From contig JAZQMK010000036.1 of NCBI GenBank assembly GCA_045543455.1, forward strand, positions 6,262 to 70,261: a stretch of 64,000 bases of DNA, written 5' to 3'. Below the pieces are notes generated by a model. The model was not told the origin of the DNA. It ran no database searches and saw only the letters and a program-made list of their open reading frames with translations. The stretch comes from SIG291 sp045543455. GTDB taxonomy: Bacteria > Bacillota > Clostridia > Lachnospirales > Lachnospiraceae. Shown here piece after piece: positions 53,971 through 63,147 of this stretch; positions within the stretch are counted from its first letter, which is position 1, and each line of letters begins with the position of its first letter. The translations under genes and the position numbers were made by a program.

Positions 53971-54300
53971 TTGAAAAAACAGGATTTTATATTAATAGGT
54001 ATACTTTTAGCAGCGGCACTATTGATTTTTATAGGCTATAACGTGTTTTTAAAAGAAAACGGTAAAAAGGTGGTTATAACAGTTGATGGTGCTGTGTATA
54101 CCGAACTTGATTTAGATAAAGATCAGGAATTAGAAGTAAGAACAGAATACGGATATAATAAAGTTGTTATATCTAAAGGAAAAGTATATGTGGAAGACGC
54201 TGATTGTGATAATCATACCTGTATTAAGCAGGGGAAGATACATCTTTCAGAGCAAAATATAGTATGTCTGCCACACAAATTAATAATAAATATTAATTAG
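53971..54300 (+). CDS. NusG domain II-containing membrane-anchored protein
   Basis: This 109-residue protein has an N-terminal helix (about 8-28) and a small beta domain with the NusG-II/DUF pattern: a conserved CDNHTCIKQGKI cysteine pair and IVCLPHKLII. It commonly lies directly downstream of rnfB in Clostridia, and may be involved in assembly or flavin handling. The start is TTG, chosen by AGGATGG 6 bases upstream. Function unproven. Confidence 0.8.
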   Translation: MKKQDFILIGILLAAALLIFIGYNVFLKENGKKVVITVDGAVYTELDLDKDQELEVRTEYGYNKVVISKGKVYVEDADCDNHTCIKQGKIHLSEQNIVCLPHKLIININ

Positions 54301-54311
54301 CGGAGGCACAT

Positions 54312-54812
54312 ATGGCAAAAAAGGTCGCTCACTACTCAGTTCTTATTGCACTTGCTATGGTTATGAGTTATATAGAGGCTATGCTCCCTGTAAGCATAGG
54401 TGTTTACGGGGTCAAGCTTGGCCTTGCAAATGTTGTGGTCTTATTGGCTTTATATGAATATGGCTTTAAGGCTGCAACTTTTATAAGTCTTATACGAGTT
54501 TTTTTAGTAGGTATATTATTTGGAACAGGATACAGTATGCTTTTTAGTATGGCAGGTGGAATTTTAAGTTTGCTTATTATGGGCATTTTAAAAAAATTAA
54601 AGATTGGTTCCATTATAGGCGTTAGTATTATGGGCGCCGTATTTCATAATATGGGGCAGATTATCGTAGCGATTAGTTTATTAAATATAAGCGTTATGTA
54701 TTATTTGCCAATTCTTATTATTTCAGGTATTATAAGTGGTATTTTAGTTGGAATGATAAGTGGAATAGTAATAAAAAGAGTAAGAAGGTATATACAATGT
54801 TATCATTCATAA
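54312..54812 (+). CDS. Gx transporter family protein (heptaprenyl diphosphate synthase component I-like)
   Basis: A 166-residue membrane protein with about five helices and ALAMVMSYIEAMLP near the start. GVKLGLANVVVLLAL and a GTGYSMLFSMAGG motif follow, typical of the Hpre_diP_synt_I / Gx family beside rnf and NusG-II genes. It may transport small molecules; the old link to prenyl synthesis is not supported by a partner here. CGGAGG before ATG; it overlaps ruvA by 16 bases. Confidence 0.85.
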   Translation: MAKKVAHYSVLIALAMVMSYIEAMLPVSIGVYGVKLGLANVVVLLALYEYGFKAATFISLIRVFLVGILFGTGYSMLFSMAGGILSLLIMGILKKLKIGSIIGVSIMGAVFHNMGQIIVAISLLNISVMYYLPILIISGIISGILVGMISGIVIKRVRRYIQCYHS

Positions 54813-55390
54813 AAGGTGAATTAGTAGAAATAATAAATGACACTATAGTAGTAGAGAATAATAATATGGGATTTAATATAAAGGTTCCATTGACATTGTT
54901 GTCAAACATACCTTCCGTAGGAAATCAGGTAAAAATATATACATTTATGTATGTAAGAGAAGACGATATAAGTCTGTATGGATTCTTAACAAGAGATGAT
55001 TTGAACATTTTTAAGCAGTTGTTGACAGTTAATGGCATAGGTCCTAAAGGTGCATTAGCTATCTTGTCAACAATAACACCAAATGATTTGCGCATGGCTA
55101 TTTTAGCCTCAGATGCAAAATTTATATCAAGTGCACCAGGTATTGGAAGTAAAACAGCGCAAAAACTTATAATTGAATTGAAAGATAAGGTGTCGGTTAC
55201 AAGTGGATATGAAGAATATTCTGCTAAAAATGCTGATACAGATATTGATGTTAAAAATGAGACAATAATGGCATTAGTTGCCTTAGGATATAGTAGTACA
55301 GAAGCTGCTAAAGCAGTAAATGCAGTAGATAATAAAGAAAATCTTAATTCAGAAGCTATATTAAAACAAGCATTAAAAAAACTAATATAG
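54797..55390 (+). CDS. ruvA: Holliday junction DNA helicase RuvA
   Basis: This 197-residue protein has an OB-fold start (MLSFIKGELVEI), YVREDDISLYGF, two helix-hairpin-helix motifs (VNGIGPKGALAIL, APGIGSKTAQKLI) and a C-terminal domain that contacts RuvB (MALVALGYSSTEA). It binds four-way junctions. Overlaps the Gx gene; ruvB follows after 13 bases. Confidence 0.97.
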   Translation: MLSFIKGELVEIINDTIVVENNNMGFNIKVPLTLLSNIPSVGNQVKIYTFMYVREDDISLYGFLTRDDLNIFKQLLTVNGIGPKGALAILSTITPNDLRMAILASDAKFISSAPGIGSKTAQKLIIELKDKVSVTSGYEEYSAKNADTDIDVKNETIMALVALGYSSTEAAKAVNAVDNKENLNSEAILKQALKKLI

Positions 55391-55403
55391 TTTAGGTGAT
55401 TGT

Positions 55404-56402
55404 ATGGAAAAAAGAATAATAACTACAGAATTTATTGATGAAGATACAAAAATTGAAAATAATTTAAGACCAGAGGACTTAAACAGTTATATAGGTCAGG
55501 AAAAAGTAAAAGAGAATCTAAAAGTATATATTGAAGCAGCAAAATCAAGAGAAGATTCACTAGATCATGTGTTGTTTTATGGACCACCAGGACTTGGAAA
55601 AACTACATTAGCGGGAATTATAGCCAATGAGATGGGGGTTAATATTAAGATAACTTCTGGTCCTGCAATAGAAAGACCAGGAGAGATGGCAGCGATTCTT
55701 AATAACCTTTCACAGGGTGACGTATTATTTGTTGATGAAATACATAGACTTAACCGTCAGGTGGAAGAAGTGCTTTATCCAGCGATGGAAGATTATGCTA
55801 TCGATATTATGATAGGTAAGGGACCGGCAGCTAAGTCAATAAGACTTGATTTGCCTAAATTTACACTTGTAGGAGCTACAACAAGAGCAGGTCTTTTAAC
55901 AGCACCATTAAGAGATAGATTTGGCATAATTAGTAAATTAGAATTCTATACAGTTGATGAATTAAAGACGATTATTACCCGTTCTGCAAAGGTTCTAGGT
56001 GTAGAGATTTCTAATGAAGGCGCTTATGAATTAGCGAGACGTTCAAGAGGAACACCAAGACTTGCTAACAGATTACTAAAAAGAGTAAGAGATTTTGCAC
56101 AGGTAAAATATGATGGTACGATAACAAAAGAAGTGGCAGATTATGCATTAGATTTACTAGATGTAGATAAATTTGGACTTGATAAAAATGACAGGTTGAT
56201 TTTAAGTTCAATTATTGAAAAATATGCAGGTGGACCTGTTGGTATAGACACACTTGCTACTTCCTTAGGCGAAGATGTTGCTACAGTTGAAGATGTATAT
56301 GAGCCATATTTAATACAAAATGGATTTATAGTAAGAACACCAAGAGGTCGTATGGTAACCGATATGGCATATGCACATCTTGGTATTGAAAAGAACTGTT
56401 AA
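55404..56402 (+). CDS. ruvB: Holliday junction DNA helicase motor RuvB
   Basis: This 332-residue AAA+ ATPase has Walker A GPPGLGKTTLA (about 60-70), Walker B FVDEIHRL, sensor GATTRAGLL and the arginine finger region PLRDRFG. A winged-helix end (GRMVTDMAYAHLG) follows. It drives branch migration with RuvA. TTTAGGTGATTG precedes ATG. Confidence 0.98.
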   Translation: MEKRIITTEFIDEDTKIENNLRPEDLNSYIGQEKVKENLKVYIEAAKSREDSLDHVLFYGPPGLGKTTLAGIIANEMGVNIKITSGPAIERPGEMAAILNNLSQGDVLFVDEIHRLNRQVEEVLYPAMEDYAIDIMIGKGPAAKSIRLDLPKFTLVGATTRAGLLTAPLRDRFGIISKLEFYTVDELKTIITRSAKVLGVEISNEGAYELARRSRGTPRLANRLLKRVRDFAQVKYDGTITKEVADYALDLLDVDKFGLDKNDRLILSSIIEKYAGGPVGIDTLATSLGEDVATVEDVYEPYLIQNGFIVRTPRGRMVTDMAYAHLGIEKNC

Positions 56403-56454
56403 AATATAATAATGTGTGTTATAATTAATAAAAATATAAGAAACGGAGACAGGT

Positions 56455-56862
56455 ATGGCAGGAAAAAATAATACAGAAGTAGTAATTGATGGAAGAGTGT
56501 ATACTTTATGTGGCTACGAAAGTGAAGAATACTTACAGAAGGTAGCAAGCTACATAAATAATAAAATTGCAGAAGTAAAGCAATCAGATAATTTTAGAAA
56601 GCAGCCTGTTGATATTCAGGAGATGCTTATTCAGATTAATCTTGCTGACGAGTATTTTAAGATTAAAAAGCTTACAGATTCATTAGAGAGTGAAGTAACA
56701 TCTAAAGATAAAGAAATCTATGATTTAAAGCATGAGATGATAGCAGCACAGATTAAGATTGATTCGTTAGAACAGGAGATTAAAAGCCTACAGGACAGTA
56801 TTACAAACTATCAAAAAAGTATAGTACGCCTGGAAACAGAGCTTTCAGATATGCAAAAATGA
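56455..56862 (+). CDS. zapA: Cell division protein ZapA
   Basis: This 135-residue protein has the ZapA start VVIDGRVYTLCGYESEEYLQKVASYINNKI split in the N-domain and a long coiled coil (about 70-130). ZapA bundles FtsZ at the division site. CGGAGAC lies before ATG. The end overlaps the U32 gene by 4 bases (ATGA), a common Clostridia order. Confidence 0.9.
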   Translation: MAGKNNTEVVIDGRVYTLCGYESEEYLQKVASYINNKIAEVKQSDNFRKQPVDIQEMLIQINLADEYFKIKKLTDSLESEVTSKDKEIYDLKHEMIAAQIKIDSLEQEIKSLQDSITNYQKSIVRLETELSDMQK

Positions 56863-59141
56863 TTAAAAATGTAGAGATTTTGGCCCCAGCGGGCTCATAT
56901 AAAAATTTCATAGCTGCGATTAATGCAGGAGCTGATGCGGTATACTTAGGCGGCGATATGTTTGGAGCAAGAGCATATGCTAATAATTTCACAAAAGAAG
57001 AGATTATTAAAGCTATTGAGGTTGCACATCTTTATGGCCGCAAGGTGTATCTGACAGTAAACACCTTACTGAAAAATAAAGAGATAGAAAGGCATTTATA
57101 TGATTATATTATGCCTTTGTATCAGGCATCTTTAGATGCTGTAATTGTTCAGGATATGGGTGTTTTTTTATTTTTAAAGGATAATTTTCCAGGGCTTTCA
57201 ATACACGCAAGTACACAAATGACTTTAACAGGAGCAAATGGAGTTAAAATGTTAAAGGATTTAGGGGCAACAAGAATAGTAACAGCACGAGAGTTAAGTC
57301 TTGATGAAATTAAAAGCATACATAAAAATGTGGATGTTGAAATAGAAAGCTTCGTTCACGGTGCCCTTTGTTATTGTTATTCAGGACAATGTCTTTTTTC
57401 GAGTCTTATAGGTCAAAGAAGCGGTAATAGAGGAAGATGTGCACAGCCATGCAGACTTATGTATTCTTTAAATAAGGAAAGTAAGTATTATTTAAGTCCT
57501 AAAGATATGTGTAGTCTTCATATTTTGCCAGATATTTTAGAGGCAGGAGTCTATTCCTTAAAAATAGAAGGTCGTATGAAGAGTGCAGAGTATACTGCAT
57601 TGGTTACATCTATTTATCGTAAATATGTAGATTTATATTTAGAAAAAGGTAAGGAAGGCTATAAAGTCGATGAAGCTGATGTTGAAAAGCTTATGGATAT
57701 TTTTAACAGAGGTAATTTTACTAAGGGATATTATGTTCAAAAGAACGGTTCGGATATGCTTTCTTTAAAAAGACCAAATCACCAAGGTGTGAAAATTGGT
57801 GAGATTAAAAATATATCAGCTAATAATCTTAAACTGAAGCTTAATAAGAATCTTAATAAGTTTGATGTTTTAGAGATTAGCGAAGAATATACACATACAG
57901 TAAAAGAAGCAATTAATAAAGGCTCAATAGTAGATATAAAACTACCTAAAACTGTTAAGTTAAACAATGTATCAAATATTTATCGTACAAGAAATAACAA
58001 GCTTATTGAAGATATAGAAAGGGATATTATTCAAAAGTCATTAAAGCTAGATATTAATGGAAGCCTAAGAGCTATTTTGAATGAGCCTTTAAGTTTTAGT
58101 GTAAGCTATTTAGATAAAGAAATTACATTAGAATCAGAGATAGTAGGTGCGGCAATTAGTCAGTCTGCAACAGTTGATGGCATAAAGAAACAACTGTTAA
58201 AAACTGGCGACACACCATTTACATTTGCAAAATTGGATATAAATATGTCTGATAATATATTTATACCTAATCAACAGTTAAATGCCATAAGAAGAGAAGC
58301 ACTACAAAGACTATATGACGAGCTTACTGTTGTAAATGATGTAATAATAAATAAAACTGAATATTTATTTGAAAAGGATTCGGATATTAAACCTAATATT
58401 AATGTACTTTTGTTAAATCCGGATTATATATCAGTTGTATTAGAATATGAATTTGTAAGAAGAATTTATTTGGAATGTGAAAAGCTTGATATAAATAAAT
58501 TAGACAGCTATAAAAAGCAGTGTAATGATAAAAATGTAGAGTTATTTATTGCATTACCATATATTTTACGTCATGGAACTGAAATTTTAGATGAATATGA
58601 GCTTCATAAGCCGGATGGATATCTGGTTCGTAATTATGAAGAAATGTCATATTTACTTTCTAAAAAATGTAAAATTGTTACAGACACTACAATGCATGTA
58701 ATGAATGATTATTCAATACAAGCACTTAAAAATATGGGTGTTGCTGATATCACATATTCATTGGAGCTAAATTATAATGAATTAAGGCATTTAAGACAAG
58801 CAGGAGAATTAGTAGTATATTCTTATATACCATTGATGATTAGTGCCCAGTGTATTAATAAAACAGCTTATTATTGTGATGGTAATGAAAAAATATTAGT
58901 TTTAAAAGACAGATATAGCAAGGAATTCAAAGTGCGAAATGTATGTAAATATTGTTATAATATTATATATAATAGTCTTCCAATGCAACTTCTAGACAGG
59001 AAAGACAAGCTTATGGATATAAATTGCAAAGCTATAAGATATGATTTTATATTTGAAAATGAAGCTCAGATTAGGGCAATTCTTGAAAATAAAGGGATTG
59101 GTGAATATACCAGAGGTCATTTTGAACGTGGTGTTGAATAA
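56859..59141 (+). CDS. U32-family peptidase / putative RNA-modifying iron-sulfur protein
   Basis: A 760-residue protein: EILAPAGSYKNFIAAINAGADAVYLG at the start (seen in pieces), SIHASTQMTL, FVHGALCYCYSGQC and NRGRCAQPCR (the four Fe-S cysteines are in these and DMCSL segments), then a long C-terminal extension including a DUF3656-like region and a second barrel half with CKYCYNIIYN. U32 proteins were named collagenases, but relatives (TrhP/RlhA) hydroxylate RNA using prephenate, so a hydroxylation role is likelier. Coupled to zapA; no clear own ribosome site. Confidence 0.9.
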   Translation: MIKNVEILAPAGSYKNFIAAINAGADAVYLGGDMFGARAYANNFTKEEIIKAIEVAHLYGRKVYLTVNTLLKNKEIERHLYDYIMPLYQASLDAVIVQDMGVFLFLKDNFPGLSIHASTQMTLTGANGVKMLKDLGATRIVTARELSLDEIKSIHKNVDVEIESFVHGALCYCYSGQCLFSSLIGQRSGNRGRCAQPCRLMYSLNKESKYYLSPKDMCSLHILPDILEAGVYSLKIEGRMKSAEYTALVTSIYRKYVDLYLEKGKEGYKVDEADVEKLMDIFNRGNFTKGYYVQKNGSDMLSLKRPNHQGVKIGEIKNISANNLKLKLNKNLNKFDVLEISEEYTHTVKEAINKGSIVDIKLPKTVKLNNVSNIYRTRNNKLIEDIERDIIQKSLKLDINGSLRAILNEPLSFSVSYLDKEITLESEIVGAAISQSATVDGIKKQLLKTGDTPFTFAKLDINMSDNIFIPNQQLNAIRREALQRLYDELTVVNDVIINKTEYLFEKDSDIKPNINVLLLNPDYISVVLEYEFVRRIYLECEKLDINKLDSYKKQCNDKNVELFIALPYILRHGTEILDEYELHKPDGYLVRNYEEMSYLLSKKCKIVTDTTMHVMNDYSIQALKNMGVADITYSLELNYNELRHLRQAGELVVYSYIPLMISAQCINKTAYYCDGNEKILVLKDRYSKEFKVRNVCKYCYNIIYNSLPMQLLDRKDKLMDINCKAIRYDFIFENEAQIRAILENKGIGEYTRGHFERGVE

Positions 59142-59148
59142 ATTTTAC

Positions 59149-59177
59149 TTGCTAACTTTAAAGAAAAGGAGTATACT
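59149..59177 (+). promoter_or_regulatory. Promoter of the NUDIX gene
   Basis: TTGCTA (59149-59154) and TATACT (59172-59177), 17 bases apart, 44 bases before the start. Confidence 0.6.
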
Positions 59178-59221
59178 ATTACTAATTGTACAACACACAC
59201 TATTAAACAGGAGGATATGCG

Positions 59222-59674
59222 ATGTTAGAAGCAACAAGCTGTGGTGGTGTGGTTATTTTTAGAGGCAAGATACTTCTTCTTTACAAGAATTATAAGAATA
59301 GGTATGAAGGCTGGGTTCTCCCAAAAGGAACAGTAGAAGAGGGAGAAGAATATAAAGAGACTGCAGCACGTGAAGTTAAGGAGGAATCCGGAGTTAGTGC
59401 TAAGATTATGAAATACGTAGGTAAAAGTGAATATGTATTTAGTACTAGCGAGGACGTGGTTAATAAGACAGTACACTGGTATCTTATGATGGCTAATAAT
59501 TATTATAGTAAGCCACAACAGGAAGAATTTTTTGTTGATTCAGGCTACTATAAGTACCATGAGGCATATCATTTATTAAAATTCCCTAATGAGAAGCAGA
59601 TACTTGAAAAAGCATATGCAGAATATTTAGACTTAAAAGCAAGCAATATGTGGGGTAATAAAAAGTTTTATTAA
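59222..59674 (+). CDS. NUDIX hydrolase
   Basis: This 150-residue protein has the NUDIX box G-x5-E-x7-REVKEESG (GTVEEGEEYKETAAREVKEE region, about 39-61) preceded by WVLPKG. Such enzymes hydrolyse nucleoside diphosphates linked to another group, such as damaged nucleotides or Ap4A. AGGAGG before ATG and its own promoter and terminator make it a single-gene unit. Confidence 0.92.
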   Translation: MLEATSCGGVVIFRGKILLLYKNYKNRYEGWVLPKGTVEEGEEYKETAAREVKEESGVSAKIMKYVGKSEYVFSTSEDVVNKTVHWYLMMANNYYSKPQQEEFFVDSGYYKYHEAYHLLKFPNEKQILEKAYAEYLDLKASNMWGNKKFY

Positions 59675-59687
59675 TTTCATGATTATT

Positions 59688-59715
59688 AACAGGCATTTAT
59701 AATGCCTGTTTTTTA
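59688..59715 (+). terminator. Rho-independent terminator of the NUDIX gene
   Basis: AACAGGCAT pairs with ATGCCTGTT around TTATA, followed by TTTTTATT. Confidence 0.87.
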
Positions 59716-59732
59716 TTATTTAAAAACCAACA

Positions 59733-59761
59733 AAAAAGAGCTCACTAACTGTGAGCTCTTT
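59733..59761 (-). terminator. Rho-independent terminator of the tRNA gene
   Basis: AAAGAGCTCAC pairs with GTGAGCTCTTT. Read on the minus strand it lies just after the tRNA and is followed by TTTTTTG. Confidence 0.85.
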
Positions 59762-59763
59762 AA

Positions 59764-59846
59764 TGCGGATAGAGGGACTCGAACCCTCACGAGGTCACCC
59801 CCGGCAGATTTTGAGTCTGCTGCGTCTGCCATTCCGCCACATCCGC
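59764..59846 (-). tRNA. tRNA-Leu (anticodon CAA)
   Basis: The minus strand folds as a class II tRNA of 83 bases. GCGGATG pairs with the end CATCCGC-type acceptor strand, the anticodon stem GCAGA/TCTGC holds loop CTCAAAA (anticodon CAA, reading UUG), a long variable arm follows, and the T loop is GGTTCGAGTCC-like. CCA is not encoded. Confidence 0.95.
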
Positions 59847-59857
59847 GAACAAATGAT

Positions 59858-59886
59858 ATTATATCATTTGAAGAAAATTGTGTCAA
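59858..59886 (-). promoter_or_regulatory. Promoter of tRNA-Leu
   Basis: On the minus strand TTGACA (59886-59881) and TATAAT (59863-59858), both perfect, 17 bases apart. The -10 lies in a perfect palindrome (AAATGATATTATATCATTT, 59851-59869). Confidence 0.82.
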
Positions 59887-59986
59887 TACTATTATTTAGT
59901 TTTTCGCTAGCAGTTGCCATTAAGATGATGAAGATAAATGTAATAATAGACAATATAACATATAAGACCTGTAAACAAAAAAAGTT

Positions 59987-60015
59987 GAATAAGTGGTAAA
60001 AATATTTCATATATT
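59987..60015 (+). promoter_or_regulatory. Predicted sigma-E promoter of spoIIIA
   Basis: GAATAAG (59987-59993) and CATATATT (60008-60015), 14 bases apart, fit the mother-cell sigma-E pattern (about GAATATT and CATACAAT). The spoIIIA operon is under sigma-E in Bacillus. The leader would be only about 16 bases before the start at 60038. Confidence 0.45.
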
Positions 60016-60037
60016 TGAGAGAAAGGAGCAGGAAATT

Positions 60038-60952
60038 ATGGACAAGAAGGAAGAAATATTACGATTGTTACCAACGGATTTAAGAAAATTAATTTTAAAA
60101 TTGAATATTAATTTCGAAAAATTATGTGAAATACGATTACGTATAAATAAGCCTGCGATTTTAGTATATGGCAATAAACAGTATTTTATAACAGATAACG
60201 GGCTATTTGAAAAATTAGTTAAAGATACATATGTGGCTACAAAAACGACAATAAAAGAGGCATTAGAATATATAAGCAATTATTCATTATATGCTTTTGA
60301 GGAAGAGATTCGACAAGGCTTTATTACTGTTAATGGTGGTCATAGAATTGGATTATGTGGTAAAACAGTTTTGGAAAATGAGAATGTCAAAACAATTAAA
60401 AATATTTCATATATTAATATTCGAGTAGCTCATGAGATAAAGGGCTGTGGAAATAGAATTATTAAATATATAAATATGAAAAATAAGCTATTAAATACTT
60501 TAATTATTTCACCACCAGGTTGCGGAAAAACAACTTTACTAAGGGATATAGTAAGGCAACTGTCAGATGAGCGATATATGTGTGGTATAGTTGATGAACG
60601 TTCAGAAATAGCTGCCTGCTATTTAGGTGTGGCCCAAAATGATGTAGGGATTCGTACAGATGTAATTGACTGCTGTCCAAAAACAGAAGGCATGCTTATG
60701 CTTATTCGTTCCATGGCCCCGGATCTTATAGCCGTGGATGAAATTGGCAAAAAAGAAGATATTGAGGCTTTGAAATATGTTATTAATTCAGGGTGTGTAA
60801 TATTGGCTACAATTCATGGTTTAAACATTGAGGATATAATAAGTAAAACTCATATTAATGGTATGTTTAAAAGATATATAGTTTTATCGAAGGAAAATGG
60901 TGTGGGAAATATAGATGCTGTATATGATGAGAATTTTCAAAAAATAGGGTGA
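60038..60952 (+). CDS. spoIIIAA: Stage III sporulation ATPase SpoIIIAA
   Basis: This 304-residue protein has a Walker A motif PPGCGKTTLLRD (about 168-179), IVDERSEIA and a Walker B-like LIAVDEIG, the layout of secretion ATPases. It powers the SpoIIIA-SpoIIQ channel that links mother cell and forespore. The ATG at 60038 has AAAGGAG upstream; the frame is open further up but without a site. Confidence 0.95.
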   Translation: MDKKEEILRLLPTDLRKLILKLNINFEKLCEIRLRINKPAILVYGNKQYFITDNGLFEKLVKDTYVATKTTIKEALEYISNYSLYAFEEEIRQGFITVNGGHRIGLCGKTVLENENVKTIKNISYINIRVAHEIKGCGNRIIKYINMKNKLLNTLIISPPGCGKTTLLRDIVRQLSDERYMCGIVDERSEIAACYLGVAQNDVGIRTDVIDCCPKTEGMLMLIRSMAPDLIAVDEIGKKEDIEALKYVINSGCVILATIHGLNIEDIISKTHINGMFKRYIVLSKENGVGNIDAVYDENFQKIG

Positions 60953-60956
60953 AGAT

Positions 60957-61475
60957 ATGTTAAAAATAATAGGGGCAGGAATGATTATTGCAGCAGGATA
61001 TTTATATGGCTGTAATAAGGGAAATAAACTTAAATTAAGGCTTGAAGCATTAAAACAGCTTAAAAAGAATTTGTATATAACAGCAAATCATATAAGCTAT
61101 TCAAGGATGTCTTTAGGGGAAGCATTTTATGAACTGTCATTTAGGTGTGGTGACATTTTTAAAGAATTTTTTAAAGCTATTGCCATAGATATAGATAGCT
61201 TAGACAAGAAAAATATCAGAGAAATATTTGATAAAAATATTGATTTATATTTAAAAGATAGCTGTTTTAATCATGAGGATATGGAAAAACTAAAAGAATT
61301 TGCAAATATTTTAGGGTATCAGGATGTTGAACTACAGGAAAATAATATAAAGCTATATTTAAGTCAGTTAGAGACTGATATAGAAGAGCTAAGTAAAAGA
61401 ATAAAAGAGGAATGTAAGGTATATAAATGTTTATATACAACCATATGTATATTTATTACGATTGTGATTATCTAA
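60957..61475 (+). CDS. spoIIIAB: Stage III sporulation protein SpoIIIAB
   Basis: A 172-residue membrane protein resembling GspF-type platform proteins. Hydrophobic helices lie at about 2-20 and 155-172, with an internal helical domain between (LKQLKKNLYITANHISYSRMSL-type start). GGGTGAAG precedes ATG. Second gene of the operon. Confidence 0.9.
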   Translation: MLKIIGAGMIIAAGYLYGCNKGNKLKLRLEALKQLKKNLYITANHISYSRMSLGEAFYELSFRCGDIFKEFFKAIAIDIDSLDKKNIREIFDKNIDLYLKDSCFNHEDMEKLKEFANILGYQDVELQENNIKLYLSQLETDIEELSKRIKEECKVYKCLYTTICIFITIVII

Positions 61476-61490
61476 AAAGAGGTGGGTATT

Positions 61491-61685
61491 GTGGAAGTAA
61501 ATATGATATTTAAGATTGCAGCAGTAGGAATAGTTGTGTCAATCATAAATCAGGTTTTAAAACATAGTGGTAGAGACGACCAGGCATATTTAGTATCTTT
61601 AGCAGGGCTTATAATCGTACTGTTTTGGATAATACCGTACATACTTGAATTGTTTAAAACCATTCAGCAAATGTTTTTACTATAG
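61491..61685 (+). CDS. spoIIIAC: Stage III sporulation protein SpoIIIAC
   Basis: A 64-residue two-helix membrane protein. The start is GTG at 61491: AGAGGTGGG lies just upstream, and the resulting start MEVNMIFKIAAVGI matches the family; QVLKHSGRDDQA follows. Confidence 0.92.
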   Translation: MEVNMIFKIAAVGIVVSIINQVLKHSGRDDQAYLVSLAGLIIVLFWIIPYILELFKTIQQMFLL

Positions 61686-61693
61686 GTGAATAT

Positions 61694-62074
61694 ATGGTGA
61701 TTCAAGTTGCGGTTATAGGAGTAATTACAGTATTTCTAGGAGTATATTTAAAACAGACAAAACCAGAATATGGATTTGTTTTAAGTCTGGCTGCTACGAT
61801 AATAATAGTATTTTTTATTATAAGTAAGCTTTCATCTGTGATGGAAATAATTAATCGAATTGAAAATATTGTAAATGTAGATAGTGAATATGTAAAAATT
61901 CTTTTTAAAATGATTGGGATAAGCTATGTAGGTGAATTTGCTGGAAATATATGTAAAGATGCAGGTTTTTCATCTGTTGCACAACAAATAGAGGTCTTTG
62001 CTAAGGTGTCAATAGTTTATATGAGTATGCCTGTAGTTTTATCATTGCTTGAAATGATAGGCAGATTTTTTTAA
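61694..62074 (+). CDS. spoIIIAD: Stage III sporulation protein SpoIIIAD
   Basis: A 126-residue membrane protein with three to four helices and the family segment YVKILFKMIGISYVGEFAGNICKDAG (in the middle third). Part of the channel base. TAGGTGA lies before ATG. Confidence 0.92.
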   Translation: MVIQVAVIGVITVFLGVYLKQTKPEYGFVLSLAATIIIVFFIISKLSSVMEIINRIENIVNVDSEYVKILFKMIGISYVGEFAGNICKDAGFSSVAQQIEVFAKVSIVYMSMPVVLSLLEMIGRFF

Positions 62075-62085
62075 GGAGTTATAAA

Positions 62086-63147
62086 ATGAGTGAAGAGTAT
62101 GAATATGACTATAAAGCAATCGAAGACTTTTTGAATCAAAGTAAGCTTTCGGACAAGTTTGGATTTGAACAGTTAGTGAACACATTAAAAGAAGGCGATT
62201 TTAAAAATTTATGGGCCGATTTTGGTAAATACATAAAGGAATTGTTTTTGTATGAGATAAATAATAATTCACAGCTTATAATTAAGATTATTGTGTTAGT
62301 TATAGTGGCAGCTATATTTACAGAGATTACAAAAAGTATGGTTAACTCAGGAGTTTCCGAAACTGCATTTTATGTTACATATATGCTGCTAATAACGCTT
62401 TTACTAAATGGGTTTATTTTATCAGCAGAAATTGTAAAGGAAGGCTTAGAAGCCATACTAGGGTTTATGAAGGTTTTGATGCCCACATTTATTATAGCAG
62501 TAGGATTATGCTCTGGAAGTGTAACGGCGGTAGCGTTTTATGAGGCAACATTTTTGCTTATAGGAATGATTGAATATATATTTCTTAATCTAGCGCTACC
62601 ACTTGTGTATTTCTATGTGATTTTAAATCTGATTAATAACATTTACAAGGAAGAAATCCTAAGTAAATTTGCGGATTTTTTAAAGAATGTTTATCAATGG
62701 ATGATAAAGGCTTTATATGCAGGAGTTATAGGGCTTAATGTAGTTCAGGGAATAGTTCTCCCTATGGTTGATTCAGCTAAGTTAAATGCCCTTACTAAGA
62801 CTATTAGTGCAATTCCGGGAGTGGGTGATGTGGTTGGCGGAGCTAGTTCAGTTGTTATGGGTGCAGCTTCTGTAGTTAAAAATGCAATGGGCGTTGCCGG
62901 AATCATAGTATTAATTGTAATTATTGTGGTTCCAATAATAAAGCTTGTAACATTATCACTGATGTACAGGCTTGTAAGTGGTCTTGTACAACCAATAAGT
63001 GATACGCGAATTGTAAAATCAATAAGTGTTGTGGCTGATGGAATTGTTATGCTTATAAGACTTATGACTACAACAATGATTCTGTTTTTTATTACAATAG
63101 CAATAATCTGTGTTGGTACAAATACTAATTATTATGGGAGTATGTAA
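62086..63147 (+). CDS. spoIIIAE: Stage III sporulation protein SpoIIIAE
   Basis: A 353-residue polytopic protein. The N-terminal 60 residues are hydrophilic, then about seven helices. GLCSGSVTAVAFYEATFLLI, the loop GVVLPMVDSAKLNALTKTIS and AIPGVGDVVGG are typical. It overlaps spoIIIAF by one base. AAGGAG before ATG. Confidence 0.93.
   Translation: MSEEYEYDYKAIEDFLNQSKLSDKFGFEQLVNTLKEGDFKNLWADFGKYIKELFLYEINNNSQLIIKIIVLVIVAAIFTEITKSMVNSGVSETAFYVTYMLLITLLLNGFILSAEIVKEGLEAILGFMKVLMPTFIIAVGLCSGSVTAVAFYEATFLLIGMIEYIFLNLALPLVYFYVILNLINNIYKEEILSKFADFLKNVYQWMIKALYAGVIGLNVVQGIVLPMVDSAKLNALTKTISAIPGVGDVVGGASSVVMGAASVVKNAMGVAGIIVLIVIIVVPIIKLVTLSLMYRLVSGLVQPISDTRIVKSISVVADGIVMLIRLMTTTMILFFITIAIICVGTNTNYYGSM

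Noticed and set aside
59702..59999. Short plus-strand frames across the tRNA
   Set aside because: They run through the tRNA gene and two terminators; not coding.
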